A stretch of DNA of 8,484 nt from an uncultured Alistipes sp. (GCA_900542505.1 UQNV01000061.1:1-8484), one strand, 5' to 3'; counted from the first letter of the stretch, positions 1 to 6,430 are shown. The notes: a model not told the origin generated them from the sequence alone. Translations and numbers: made by a program.

Positions 1-49
1 ACGAGATCCTGAGATGTCTCGTGGGCTCGGAGATGTGTATAAGAGACAG
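1..49 (+). other. Nextera sequencing adapter (artifact)
   Basis: This is not genomic sequence. Reading inward it contains the tail of the P7 primer (ACGAGAT), an 8-base index (CCTGAGAT, reverse complement ATCTCAGG, which I recall as index N715), the linker GTCTCGTGGGCTCGG and the 19-base Tn5 mosaic end AGATGTGTATAAGAGACAG. The same block is present in reverse orientation at the other end. It most likely comes from untrimmed reads that ran through short inserts. Reading frames entering from here start with the tell-tale peptides MSRGLGDVYKRQ or MGSEMCIRDS. Genomic sequence begins at base 50. Confidence 0.98.
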
Positions 50-403
50 CCCCTCACGCCTCCGGCGCTGGCATTCCCCGTTGCCTGGGGCATTCTCTAC
101 ATCTGCATGGGCATCTCGCTCGGAGTGGTGCTCGCACGCCGCAGGGCCGTGCCCGGACGGGCGGCGCTCGTTGCGCTGTGGGTCGTGCAGCTGGCGGCCA
201 ACTTCCTGTGGAGCCTTCTGTTTTTCCGCATGCGCAATCCTGCGGCGGGACTCGTCGACATCGTCCTGCTCGACCTGCTGGTTCTCGCCTATACGGTCGT
301 CGCCTGGCGCGGATGCAGACCTTCGGCGTGGCTCTTCATCCCCTATCTGCTCTGGCTTCTCTTCGCAACCTACCTCAACGCCTTTGTCTGGGCCTTCAAC
401 TGA
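50..403 (+). CDS. tspO: TspO/MBR family membrane protein, 5' truncated
   Basis: This is the C-terminal 117 residues of a TspO/MBR (tryptophan-rich sensory protein) homologue, an inner-membrane protein of five helices that binds porphyrins and related ligands. The fragment has four hydrophobic segments, matching helices II-V. Family signatures are visible: a Pro-Pro followed by FPVAWGILY, then QLAANFLWSLLFF, then the C-terminal PYLLWLLFATYLNAFVW, ending Phe-Asn as many members do. Full-length members have about 155-160 residues, so helix I and roughly 40 residues are missing because the contig stops here. The apparent start codon at base 14 lies inside the adapter and is false. The role in this organism is unknown; a stress or tetrapyrrole link is family knowledge only. 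A weak terminator follows, so it is probably not cotranscribed with obgE. Confidence 0.9.
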   Translation, partial: PLTPPALAFPVAWGILYICMGISLGVVLARRRAVPGRAALVALWVVQLAANFLWSLLFFRMRNPAAGLVDIVLLDLLVLAYTVVAWRGCRPSAWLFIPYLLWLLFATYLNAFVWAFN

Positions 404-424
404 TGCGTGCGTGTCGGCGGCGGC

Positions 425-441
425 CCCCGATGCGGGGTTTT
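425..441 (+). terminator. Short intrinsic terminator after tspO
   Basis: CCCCG (425-429) and CGGGG (433-437) form a 5-bp GC stem with a 3-base loop, followed directly by TTTT. It lies 21 bases after the tspO stop codon and just upstream of the obgE promoter. The stem is short, so termination may be partial. Confidence 0.5.
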
Positions 442-453
442 CTGAAATTTTCG

Positions 454-461
454 TATCTTTG
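454..461 (+). promoter_or_regulatory. Bacteroidetes -7 promoter element for obgE
   Basis: TATCTTTG fits the Bacteroidetes consensus TAnnTTTG exactly. It ends 20 bases before the obgE start codon, predicting a leader of only about 15 bases. No clear TTTG-type -33 element lies at the expected distance. The element is flanked by TTTTCG (448-453) and CGAAAA (466-471), a short inverted repeat that could be chance in A/T-rich sequence. Confidence 0.65.
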
Positions 462-481
462 AGGCCGAAAATCGGAAATTT

Positions 482-1474
482 ATGGCAGGCTCCAATTTTG
501 TAGACTACGTGAAAATCTTCGCCCGCTCGGGTCACGGCGGTGCGGGTTCGGCCCATTTCCGGCGCGAGAAGTTCGTTGCATTCGGCGGGCCGGACGGCGG
601 CGACGGCGGCCGCGGAGGCAGCATCGTGCTGCAGGGCGACAGCCAGTACTGGACGCTCATCCACCTCAAGTACCAGCGCCACCAGTTCGCCGAGGACGGC
701 GGCAACGGCTCGGGGGCCCGCTCGACGGGCAAGGATGCCAAGGATATCGTCATTCCCGTGCCGCTGGGCACCGTAGCGCGCAACGCCGAGACGGGTGAAC
801 TCGTCGGCGAGGTGACGGCCGACGGCGAGCGGCTCGTGCTGCTCAAGGGTGGCCGCGGCGGTCTGGGCAACTGGCACTTCAAGACGGCGACCAACCAGGC
901 GCCCCGCTATGCGCAGCCGGGCGAGGAGGGTGCCGAGGGGGCCTTCATCCTTGAGCTGAAGGTGCTGGCCGACGTGGGCCTGGTGGGATTCCCCAACGCC
1001 GGCAAGTCGACCCTGCTCTCGGTCGTTTCGGCCGCCAAGCCCAAAATCGCCAACTACGCCTTCACGACGCTCGAACCCAACCTGGGTATCGTCGAGGTGC
1101 GCGACGGCAAGTCGTTCGTCATGGCCGACATCCCGGGTATTATCGAGGGGGCGCATGAAGGCCGCGGCCTCGGTACGCGTTTCCTGCGCCATATCGAGCG
1201 CAATTCGGTGCTGCTCTTCATGATTCCGGCCGACAGCGACGACATCCGCCGCGATTACGAGATTCTGCTCGGCGAGCTGACGCAGTACAACCCCGAGCTG
1301 CTTGACAAGGAGCGGCTGCTGGCCGTCACCAAGTGCGACATGCTCGACGAGGAGCTGCTCGGACAGATGCAGCCCCACCTGCCCGAAGGCATTCCTTCGG
1401 TCTTCATTTCGTCGGTGACGGGGCTGAACATTCAGCGTCTGAAGGACATGCTCTGGGAGGCGCTCCACCGTTGA
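482..1474 (+). CDS. obgE: GTPase ObgE/CgtA, ribosome assembly
   Basis: This is the essential Obg-family GTPase, which binds the large ribosomal subunit late in assembly and links ribosome maturation to growth and the stringent response. It has 330 residues and is complete. The glycine-rich Obg domain spans about 1-159, with the typical GGxGGxGG runs (near 35-46 and 123-129). The G domain follows: G1 GFPNAGKS at 169-176, the TTLEPN switch I segment at 195-200, G3 DIPG at 216-219, G4 as TKCD at 283-286 and G5 as SSVTG at 310-314. It ends soon after the G domain, without the long acidic C-terminal tail of E. coli ObgE. The ATG at 482 fits the usual N-terminus beginning just before NFVDYVKI and the promoter position. 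Its last 71 bases are overlapped antisense by a DUF5689 gene. Confidence 0.97.
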   Translation: MAGSNFVDYVKIFARSGHGGAGSAHFRREKFVAFGGPDGGDGGRGGSIVLQGDSQYWTLIHLKYQRHQFAEDGGNGSGARSTGKDAKDIVIPVPLGTVARNAETGELVGEVTADGERLVLLKGGRGGLGNWHFKTATNQAPRYAQPGEEGAEGAFILELKVLADVGLVGFPNAGKSTLLSVVSAAKPKIANYAFTTLEPNLGIVEVRDGKSFVMADIPGIIEGAHEGRGLGTRFLRHIERNSVLLFMIPADSDDIRRDYEILLGELTQYNPELLDKERLLAVTKCDMLDEELLGQMQPHLPEGIPSVFISSVTGLNIQRLKDMLWEALHR

Positions 1475-2246
1475 GTCGGGTGTCGCCGAAGCCGACGAAT
1501 TCGCGGTTGGTGACGCGCAATGAGAACTTCCCGTTGAAATAGTCGATGATTCCGCACAGCGAGCCTCTGCCTACGGGCAGGGGCTCGTTTGCATAGTGGG
1601 CCGAGCCGAGCGTGCGGACGCTGAAGGTTGCGCCCTCGGGGTCGGCGATGAGCCGTTCGGTGGTGACGGGCTTTCCCGTCAGGGAGTCCACGTCGCACCA
1701 GTTGCCGGTTGCGGTGAAGCGCACGTTGTCGAAGCGGACGTAGGTGTCGACGTCGCGCATGGAGATTTCGGAGAAGGTGTGCAGCGTGTATTCGCGCCGC
1801 AGCTCTCCGGCATCGTCGCGGCGCAGATAACGGCCCAGTTCCGATTCGGGAATGCGGTCCACGACGTAGGTTCCGCCGGAAGGCACTCCCAGCAGGATTT
1901 TCCCGCCGTAGTTGCCCAGTGCCAGGCCGTTGCAGTAGAGCGTGAATTCGGTGTCGAGCGGGCAGATGCGGTAGAGCTCCGTGGCGTCGACCTCGATTTC
2001 GATGCCTCCGCTCGGGTCGGCGACGACAAGTTCGTGGTCGAACTCCCCGTAGTGGTCGTTGGCCGTGACGACACAGTGCAGGCGGATATCCTGCGTGAGC
2101 GTCAGCGAGTGGCCTGTGCAGCGTGTTTTCAGGTGGGCGATGCTCGTGACGGCCTCGTCGGGCTGAGGCTCGTAGGTCGGCACGGTCGAGGTGTTGCAGG
2201 CTCCCGCAATGAGGAGGCTACTCAGCCAGCCAAAAATCCGTTTCAT
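1404..2246 (-). CDS. DUF5689 lipoprotein, second copy
   Basis: This 280-residue predicted lipoprotein starts with a basic N-terminus, a hydrophobic stretch and a lipobox ending at Cys17 (IAGAC). The body resembles DUF5689, a Bacteroidetes family of unknown function that looks like an OB-fold (inference). It carries the typical threonine/isoleucine-rich opening (VTSIAHLK), an inner D-x-x-G-x-F element (64-69), the [14 protein letters not shown] segment (107-120) and a late GRGSL motif (226-230). The same landmarks occur in the gene just upstream, so the two are paralogues. Its start overlaps the end of that gene by 29 bases, which suggests translational coupling. The C-terminus is odd: homology to the paralogue ends near residue 254, and the final 23 residues are encoded antisense to obgE and rich in Pro, Ala and Ser. 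The function is unknown; it is probably anchored in the outer membrane or periplasm. Confidence 0.8.
   Translation of the reverse strand: MKRIFGWLSSLLIAGACNTSTVPTYEPQPDEAVTSIAHLKTRCTGHSLTLTQDIRLHCVVTANDHYGEFDHELVVADPSGGIEIEVDATELYRICPLDTEFTLYCNGLALGNYGGKILLGVPSGGTYVVDRIPESELGRYLRRDDAGELRREYTLHTFSEISMRDVDTYVRFDNVRFTATGNWCDVDSLTGKPVTTERLIADPEGATFSVRTLGSAHYANEPLPVGRGSLCGIIDYFNGKFSLRVTNREFVGFGDTRLNGGAPPRACPSDAECSAPSPTK
1560..1592 (+). terminator. Possible obgE terminator hairpin inside the opposite gene
   Basis: A 12-bp stem (1560-1571 with 1576-1587, one G-U pair) closes on a C(TACG)G tetraloop, an unusually stable UNCG type, and is followed by TTTGC. It lies 85 bases after the obgE stop on the obgE strand, and no other terminator-like structure is visible after obgE. 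The T-run is short. The sequence also encodes a conserved part of the DUF5689 protein on the other strand, so the hairpin may be a by-product of coding. Confidence 0.35.
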
Positions 2247-2991
2247 CCCTCAGTTTGAGTATGTATCGGTCGGCGGCCGTGCCGTCCTGCTGCAAAATGC
2301 CGGTCAGCGAGCCCCGCCCTTCGGGTATCGATGCTCCGGCGAAGTCGGCATAGGTGCGTACGTAGGTTCGGATGAGGTTGCCCTGCGCGTCGGCGAAGCG
2401 ATGGTATCCGGCCCATGCCACCGGCGCCTCCTCTCCGAACAGCTCCACGTCGGGGATGCGGACGAGCGTGCCGCACATCGACGGGGCGAGTTCGGGAATG
2501 GTCGTTGCCGCCGCTTCGGGCGGCACGCCTCCGCCGAGCCGTACGACTGCCGCATCGGCGGCCGCTTTCGAGCCGAGGAATCCGGTGGCATATCCGCTGC
2601 CGGGCTCGGCCGGGCCTCCCGCCTGGAGCACTCCGAACTGCTCCCCGAGGGTCAACCCGCGGAGACGGACCAGCAGCAGGCTTCCGGGCGGATAGTCGTT
2701 GTGGAGGTGGTCCAGCCCGACCATCACCTCAAGCGCCGCACCTGCATCCTCGATGCAGAGCGTGCGGTAGAAGTTGCCGGCCCGGTCGCTCGTCGTCACG
2801 CGGCCAGCCACGCGGATGTCGCCTTCGACGACGACGGGCTGGCCCGTAAAGCGTGCGCGGATGTCGGCCAGCGAGGCGTTGGGCGACCCTTCGCCCGGAG
2901 CTTCGCCCGTCTGACCGAAGTGCGAGTCGTAGCACCCGTTTGCCAGTGGAAGTACCGAGAGCAGGAGTGCGGGGAGCAGCTGTCGGAACAT
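2218..2991 (-). CDS. DUF5689 lipoprotein, first copy
   Basis: This 257-residue predicted lipoprotein has a hydrophobic leader and a lipobox ending at Cys20 (LANGC). The mature part resembles DUF5689: NASLADIRARF near 38-48, then GDIRVAGRVTTSDRAGNFY (57-75), IEDAGAALEV, RGLTLGEQFGVLQ (111-123) and GRGSL (225-229), ending LKLRDETDF. The D-x-x-G-N-F-Y step and the G-L-x-L-G turn are landmarks of this Bacteroidetes family, whose function is not known. Spacing is very tight: the start codon lies 2 bases after the serB stop codon, and the end overlaps the next DUF5689 start by 29 bases. All three genes are therefore probably made from one transcript starting at the serB promoter. The middle part (about 130-170) is Ala/Gly/Pro-rich and diverges from the paralogue. 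Confidence 0.82.
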   Translation of the reverse strand: MFRQLLPALLLSVLPLANGCYDSHFGQTGEAPGEGSPNASLADIRARFTGQPVVVEGDIRVAGRVTTSDRAGNFYRTLCIEDAGAALEVMVGLDHLHNDYPPGSLLLVRLRGLTLGEQFGVLQAGGPAEPGSGYATGFLGSKAAADAAVVRLGGGVPPEAAATTIPELAPSMCGTLVRIPDVELFGEEAPVAWAGYHRFADAQGNLIRTYVRTYADFAGASIPEGRGSLTGILQQDGTAADRYILKLRDETDFWLAE

Positions 2992-2993
2992 GG

Positions 2994-4217
2994 CTATTCT
3001 TCGATTCGGGAATCCTTCAGCCCAAGGAAGTAGAGGATGCCGTCCAGTCCGATGGTCGAGATGGATTGGCGGGCCGTGGCCTTCACCTTGGGTTTGGCAT
3101 GGAAGGCGATGCCCAGACCCGCGAGGTTGAGCATCGGCAGGTCGTTGGCGCCGTCACCCACGGCAACCGACTGCGCGATGTTGATTTTCTCGAACTGGCA
3201 GAGCAGCCGCAGCAGCTCTGCCTTGCGGCGTCCGTCGACGATTTCGCCGGCGTAGCGGCCCGTGAGCTTGCCGTCGACAATCTCCAGTTCGTTGGCATAG
3301 ACGTAGTCGAAGCCGTATTTCTGGCGGAGGTAGTTGCCGAAGTAGGTGAAACCGCCCGAGAGGATGGCCGTCTTGTAACCCACGCGCTTGAGGATGGTCA
3401 TCATGCGCTCGAGCCCCTCGGTGATGGGCAGATGCTCGGCAATGTCCTGCATGACCGAGACGTCGAGCCCCCGGAGCAGGGCGACGCGCTGGGTGAAACT
3501 TTCGCGGAAATCGATTTCGCCCCTCATGGCGCTTTCGGTTATGGCACGAACCTTGTCGCCTACGCCGGCACGGTCGGCCAGTTCGTCGATGACCTCCGTC
3601 TCGATGAGCGTCGAGTCCATGTCGAAGCATATCAGACGGCGGCTGCGGCGGTAGATGTCGTCCTTCTGGAACGAGACGTCGAGCCCGATTTCCGAGAGGT
3701 TCATGAAACGCTCCTGCATGGTGCTCTTCTGCTCGTCGGTGAGCGAGCCGCGGACCGAGAGTTCGATGCACGATTTGGCGGCGCGGTCGTCGCGTTCGAG
3801 CGGCATGCGTCCCGTCAGACGCTTGATGGCGTCGATGTTGAGCCCCTGCTCGGCCACGACGCGGGTCACCTCGGCGATGTGGCGAGCGGTGACGGTGCGG
3901 CCCAGCAGCGTGATGATGTAGCGGTTCTTGCCCTGACGGCCCACCCAGTCGTTGTAGTTCTCCTCGGAGATGGGGGTGAAGCGAATCATGACGCCGAGCT
4001 CCGAACTCTTGAAGAGCAGCTCCTTCATGATGTTTCCCGACTTGTCGGAGGTGGTCATGAAGAGGATGCCCAGCGTGAGCGACTGGTGGATGTTGGCCTG
4101 TCCGATGTCGAGGATGAAGGCGTCGTAGCGGGCGAGGATTTCGGTGAGCGAGGAGGTCATGCCCGGCTTGTCTTCGCCGGAGATGTTTATCTGGATGATT
4201 TCCACGTTGTTTTTCAT
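2994..4217 (-). CDS. serB: Phosphoserine phosphatase SerB with two ACT domains
   Basis: This cytoplasmic enzyme hydrolyses O-phospho-L-serine to L-serine and phosphate, the last step of the phosphorylated serine pathway. The 407-residue protein has two N-terminal ACT-like domains (about 5-85 and 98-180) and a C-terminal HAD phosphatase domain. HAD motifs are intact: I, FDMDST at 198-203 with nucleophile Asp199 and general acid Asp201; II, LSGGF with Ser287; III, Lys332; IV, GDGANDL at 354-360. ACT domains often bind amino acids, so serine feedback is plausible, as described for mycobacterial SerB2; this is inference here. The start at 4217 fits a Bacteroidetes promoter about 33 bases upstream and the MKNN opening of the first ACT domain. 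It is the first gene of an apparent operon with two DUF5689 lipoproteins, an unexpected pairing. A long open frame on the opposite strand is a shadow. Confidence 0.95.
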   Translation of the reverse strand: MKNNVEIIQINISGEDKPGMTSSLTEILARYDAFILDIGQANIHQSLTLGILFMTTSDKSGNIMKELLFKSSELGVMIRFTPISEENYNDWVGRQGKNRYIITLLGRTVTARHIAEVTRVVAEQGLNIDAIKRLTGRMPLERDDRAAKSCIELSVRGSLTDEQKSTMQERFMNLSEIGLDVSFQKDDIYRRSRRLICFDMDSTLIETEVIDELADRAGVGDKVRAITESAMRGEIDFRESFTQRVALLRGLDVSVMQDIAEHLPITEGLERMMTILKRVGYKTAILSGGFTYFGNYLRQKYGFDYVYANELEIVDGKLTGRYAGEIVDGRRKAELLRLLCQFEKINIAQSVAVGDGANDLPMLNLAGLGIAFHAKPKVKATARQSISTIGLDGILYFLGLKDSRIEE

Positions 4218-4249
4218 CGTCTGAAAGGACTTTTTCCGTAAATTCGTAA

Positions 4250-4257
4250 CAAAGTTA
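4250..4257 (-). promoter_or_regulatory. -7 promoter element for the serB operon
   Basis: On the minus strand this reads TAACTTTG, a perfect match to TAnnTTTG. It ends 32 bases before the serB start codon, giving a predicted leader of about 25-30 bases. No convincing -33 element is visible upstream of it, in the A/T-rich stretch. Confidence 0.65.
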
Positions 4258-4278
4258 GTAAAATATCTGTTTTTTGGC

Positions 4279-4286
4279 TATTTTTG
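4279..4286 (+). promoter_or_regulatory. -7 promoter element for the mscS operon
   Basis: TATTTTTG matches TAnnTTTG and ends 34 bases before the mscS start codon. A GTTAG at 4254-4258 sits at roughly the -33 spacing (about 21 bases) and may be a weak -33 element. That segment overlaps the opposing serB -7 element, so the two promoters share bases. Confidence 0.6.
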
Positions 4287-4320
4287 CCGGCACAAACTTT
4301 TAGAGGGAAGCATACGACTC

Positions 4321-5250
4321 ATGTGGCCTTTTTACAGCATATTCTCGGCGGTTGCGGCTGAAACGCCCGCGCCGCTTATCCTGCCCGACAGCGTGCAGAA
4401 GGCCAAGTTTGCGGAGACGGTCCGCAAACTGGCCGATTTCGACTTCAACGAGTTCCTGCGCAACATGGCTTCGGAGTTGCTCTGGGTGGCCATCAAAATC
4501 GTCATTGCGCTGGCTATCTACTTCATCGGCCGCTGGATTGTGCACCGTCTGGTGAAGTTGCTCGACGCCGCATTCGAGCGGCGCAAGGTCGACACCTCGC
4601 TGAGGGTGTTCCTCCGCAAGACGGTGCGCATCGTCTTCTCGCTTATCCTGCTGATGATTGTGGTCCAGACACTCGGTGTCAACGTCACCTCGCTCATCGC
4701 CCTCTTCTCGGCCGCCACGCTGGCCATCGGTATGGCGCTGAGCGGAACGGCCCAGAACTTTGCGGGCGGCGTGATGATTCTGCTGATGAAGCCCTACCGC
4801 GTGGGCGACTACATCTCGGCCCAGGGACAGTCGGGTACGGTGCGCGAAATCAAGCTCTTCTCGACGGTCATCACCACCACCGACAACCAGACCATCTACA
4901 TCCCCAACAACTCCATCGCCACGGCCATCATCGACAACTACTCGACGGCCGAACAGCGCCGTGTCGAATGGACCGTCGGCATCTCCTACGGCGACGATGT
5001 CGATGTGGCTCGGGCAGCGATTCTCGACATCCTCAATGCCGATGCGCGCGTGCTGAAGGAGCCCGCCGCCGTGGTGTGGGTGGCTGCGCTGGCCGACAGC
5101 TCGGTGAATCTTTCGGTGCGGGCCTGGACGCTCAATGCCGACTACTGGGACGTCTTCTTCGAGAACAACGAGCGTTTCTACAAGGAACTGCCGGCCCGCG
5201 GCATCAACTTCCCCTTCCCGCAGATGGATGTGCACGTAAAGCAGGAATAA
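4321..5250 (+). CDS. mscS: MscS-family mechanosensitive ion channel
   Basis: This is a small-conductance mechanosensitive channel of the inner membrane, which opens under membrane tension to release solutes on osmotic downshock. It has 309 residues, close to E. coli MscS (286). Membrane segments lie at about 51-73, 100-119 and 122-156. The third is the pore helix, with the small-residue pattern AATLAIGMALSGTAQNFAGG followed by the typical KPYRVGDYI. The cytoplasmic beta domain (about 160-215; IPNNSI at 194-199) and alpha/beta vestibule domain follow, ending INFPFPQMDVHVK, which matches the E. coli MscS end closely. The first 25 residues (ending near an Ala-Ala-Glu) are an extra N-terminal stretch that could be a cleaved signal or a short periplasmic tail. 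It is the first gene of a probable three-gene operon. Confidence 0.94.
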   Translation: MWPFYSIFSAVAAETPAPLILPDSVQKAKFAETVRKLADFDFNEFLRNMASELLWVAIKIVIALAIYFIGRWIVHRLVKLLDAAFERRKVDTSLRVFLRKTVRIVFSLILLMIVVQTLGVNVTSLIALFSAATLAIGMALSGTAQNFAGGVMILLMKPYRVGDYISAQGQSGTVREIKLFSTVITTTDNQTIYIPNNSIATAIIDNYSTAEQRRVEWTVGISYGDDVDVARAAILDILNADARVLKEPAAVVWVAALADSSVNLSVRAWTLNADYWDVFFENNERFYKELPARGINFPFPQMDVHVKQE

Positions 5251-5299
5251 AGCAAGGTAGGATAAAACTTCCGGTTAATTCAATCAAAACGATTCGACA

Positions 5300-5809
5300 A
5301 TGAGAAAACTTTTGTTCCTGGCGCTTGTCGCCATGGCAGCCGCCTCGATGACGGCATGCAATGAAGAGCATAAGGAGGGTCCGGAGTACAAGACCCCGAC
5401 TACCATCGATGGTATCGTATTCTGGTCGAAGGGCAAGAATCCGTCGTCACCCATCGCCGCCGACCAGCCCGTGGTGGTGAATGCCACGCTCGAGAATCCC
5501 TATCGGCTCTACCTGGCGATGATTCGCTATACGGTCGACCAGAGCGAGGTGGAGACTCCCAGCGAGGGCTATGTCCCCGGGGCCGAGAAGATAGCCTCGG
5601 AGTATGAATACGAGCACGACCGTTTGTTGACCTATGCCATCTATCAGGGCGAAATCCCCGCACAGCCGGTTGGCTCGAAGGTATCGTTCTATATCTGGAC
5701 CATCAGCCCCTTTGCCGTGGTGTCGGCGAGCTATCCGCAGGAGTATACGGTGACGGTCGAGTCCAACGGTGACAGTGGCGGTATCGAACCCGAAGAGCCT
5801 ATCGAGTAG
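5300..5809 (+). CDS. Small predicted lipoprotein of unknown function
   Basis: This 169-residue protein has a clear lipoprotein signal: MRK, a hydrophobic stretch and a lipobox-like sequence ending at Cys20 (SMTAC). The residues right after the cysteine (Asn-Glu-Glu-His-Lys-Glu) are acidic, which in some Bacteroidetes marks lipoproteins for the cell surface; here that is only a possibility. The mature part (about 35-155) contains alternating beta-type stretches such as DGIVFWSKG, KVSFYIWTI and EYTVTVES, suggesting a beta-sandwich, and ends in a Gly/Glu/Pro-rich acidic tail. I do not recognise a family. It starts 49 bases after mscS, with an A/T-rich leader (TTAATTCAATCAAAAC) and no evident promoter or terminator between, so cotranscription with mscS is likely. 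It is followed 45 bases later by the DUF5606 gene. Confidence 0.85.
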   Translation: MRKLLFLALVAMAAASMTACNEEHKEGPEYKTPTTIDGIVFWSKGKNPSSPIAADQPVVVNATLENPYRLYLAMIRYTVDQSEVETPSEGYVPGAEKIASEYEYEHDRLLTYAIYQGEIPAQPVGSKVSFYIWTISPFAVVSASYPQEYTVTVESNGDSGGIEPEEPIE

Positions 5810-5854
5810 CTTTTTTCTGAAGAAACTTCTAAACACTCAACTTTTCAATCAATT

Positions 5855-6271
5855 ATGGAATTGAAGGATATTCTGGCCATCTCGGGCCAGCCCGGACTTT
5901 ACAAATATGTGGCGCAGTCCACGCGCGGTGTGATTGTCGAGTCGCTGCTCGACGGCAAGCGTTCGAACGCTTCGGCAACGTCGCGTGTCAGCGCCCTGAC
6001 CGAGATATCGATGTTTACCGAAGGCGACGACATTCCGCTGGCCGAGGTCTTCACCCGCATCTATGCCCACACGGGCGGCAAGGAGGCCATCAGCCATCGC
6101 GAATCGCCCGAGGCACTCAAGGCCTTCTTTGCCGAGGTGCTTCCCGAGTACGACCGCGAGCGGGTGCATGTCTCCGACATCAAGAAATGCGTTTCGTGGT
6201 ACAACATCCTGCTCGGTGCCGGCTTTACGGAGTTCAAACTTCCCGAACAGGAGCAGGCTCAGCAGGAGTAA
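5855..6271 (+). CDS. DUF5606 family protein
   Basis: This conserved 138-residue protein resembles DUF5606, a Bacteroidetes family of unknown function. The opening MELKDILAISGQPGLYK, the following VIVESLLDGKR, the central TEISMFTEGDDIPL and the late VLPEYDRERVHVSDIKK then WYNILL are the family's landmarks as I recall them. It has no signal peptide or membrane segment, so it is probably cytoplasmic. The tail after about residue 126 is Glu/Gln-rich and probably disordered. It lies 45 bases after the lipoprotein gene and is followed 25 bases later by a strong terminator, so it is the last gene of the mscS transcription unit. In other Bacteroidetes I recall it as a stand-alone conserved gene, so the operon position by itself says little about its role. 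Confidence 0.85.
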   Translation: MELKDILAISGQPGLYKYVAQSTRGVIVESLLDGKRSNASATSRVSALTEISMFTEGDDIPLAEVFTRIYAHTGGKEAISHRESPEALKAFFAEVLPEYDRERVHVSDIKKCVSWYNILLGAGFTEFKLPEQEQAQQE

Positions 6272-6296
6272 GGCCCGGAGGCTTCCGGCATGGAAT

Positions 6297-6328
6297 GGTC
6301 CCGCAGGTGTTCCTGCGGGGCCTTTTTG
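6297..6328 (+). terminator. Strong intrinsic terminator after the DUF5606 gene
   Basis: An 11-bp stem (6297-6307 with 6312-6322, one G-U pair) with a TGTT loop is followed directly by TTTTT. It lies 25 bases after the DUF5606 stop codon. Beyond it an outer pair of arms, GCATGGAA (6288-6295) and TTCCATGC (6329-6336), are perfect reverse complements and extend the dyad across the T-run. Confidence 0.9.
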
Positions 6329-6370
6329 TTCCATGCGATGGTAGCCCCCGGAGACGGTGCGCGAATAAGA

Positions 6371-6404
6371 TTGCATGAATTTTGTGCCGCGGCGCACCAT
6401 GCAA
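6371..6404. promoter_or_regulatory. Inverted repeat upstream of mgsA promoter, possible operator
   Basis: TTGCATG (6371-6377) and CATGCAA (6398-6404) are perfect reverse complements, 20 bases apart. Between them GTGC (6384-6387) and GCAC (6394-6397) form an inner dyad. The block ends 13 bases before the -7 element, covering the region where RNA polymerase or a regulator would contact a Bacteroidetes promoter. No T-run follows, so it does not look like a terminator. A binding protein is not identifiable. Confidence 0.35.
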
Positions 6405-6417
6405 CCCCTTTATCGTT

Positions 6418-6425
6418 TATCTTTG
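6418..6425 (+). promoter_or_regulatory. -7 promoter element for mgsA
   Basis: TATCTTTG matches TAnnTTTG exactly and lies between the upstream terminator and mgsA. It is 116 bases before the start codon, much further than the -7 elements of obgE, serB and mscS are from theirs, so it predicts a long untranslated leader. No nearer TAnnTTTG is present. A -33 element is not clear. Confidence 0.6.
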
Positions 6426-6430
6426 TATCC

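Noticed and set aside
31..49. Tn5 mosaic end as evidence of a transposon
   Set aside because: It is joined to the synthetic linker, index and P7 sequence at both ends and no transposase is present; it comes from library preparation.
1596..3033. Plus-strand open frames of 220 and 280 codons opposite the DUF5689 genes
   Set aside because: They are antisense shadows without leader, promoter or family resemblance; the minus-strand proteins have lipoboxes, shared motifs and operon spacing.
2853..4241. Open frame of 462 codons on the plus strand opposite serB
   Set aside because: It is codon-registered antisense to serB, whose GC-rich codons rarely create stops on the other strand. The product is compositionally odd (His/Asp/Val/Glu-rich) and matches no family, whereas serB has full HAD and ACT signatures.
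4300..5235. Open frame of 311 codons on the minus strand opposite mscS
   Set aside because: It is a shadow of the MscS gene, with a His/Arg/Gly-rich product and no recognisable domain; the plus-strand protein has clear channel motifs.
5806..5820. TTTTTT after the lipoprotein gene as a terminator
   Set aside because: No GC-rich stem precedes the T-run; transcription probably continues into the DUF5606 gene.
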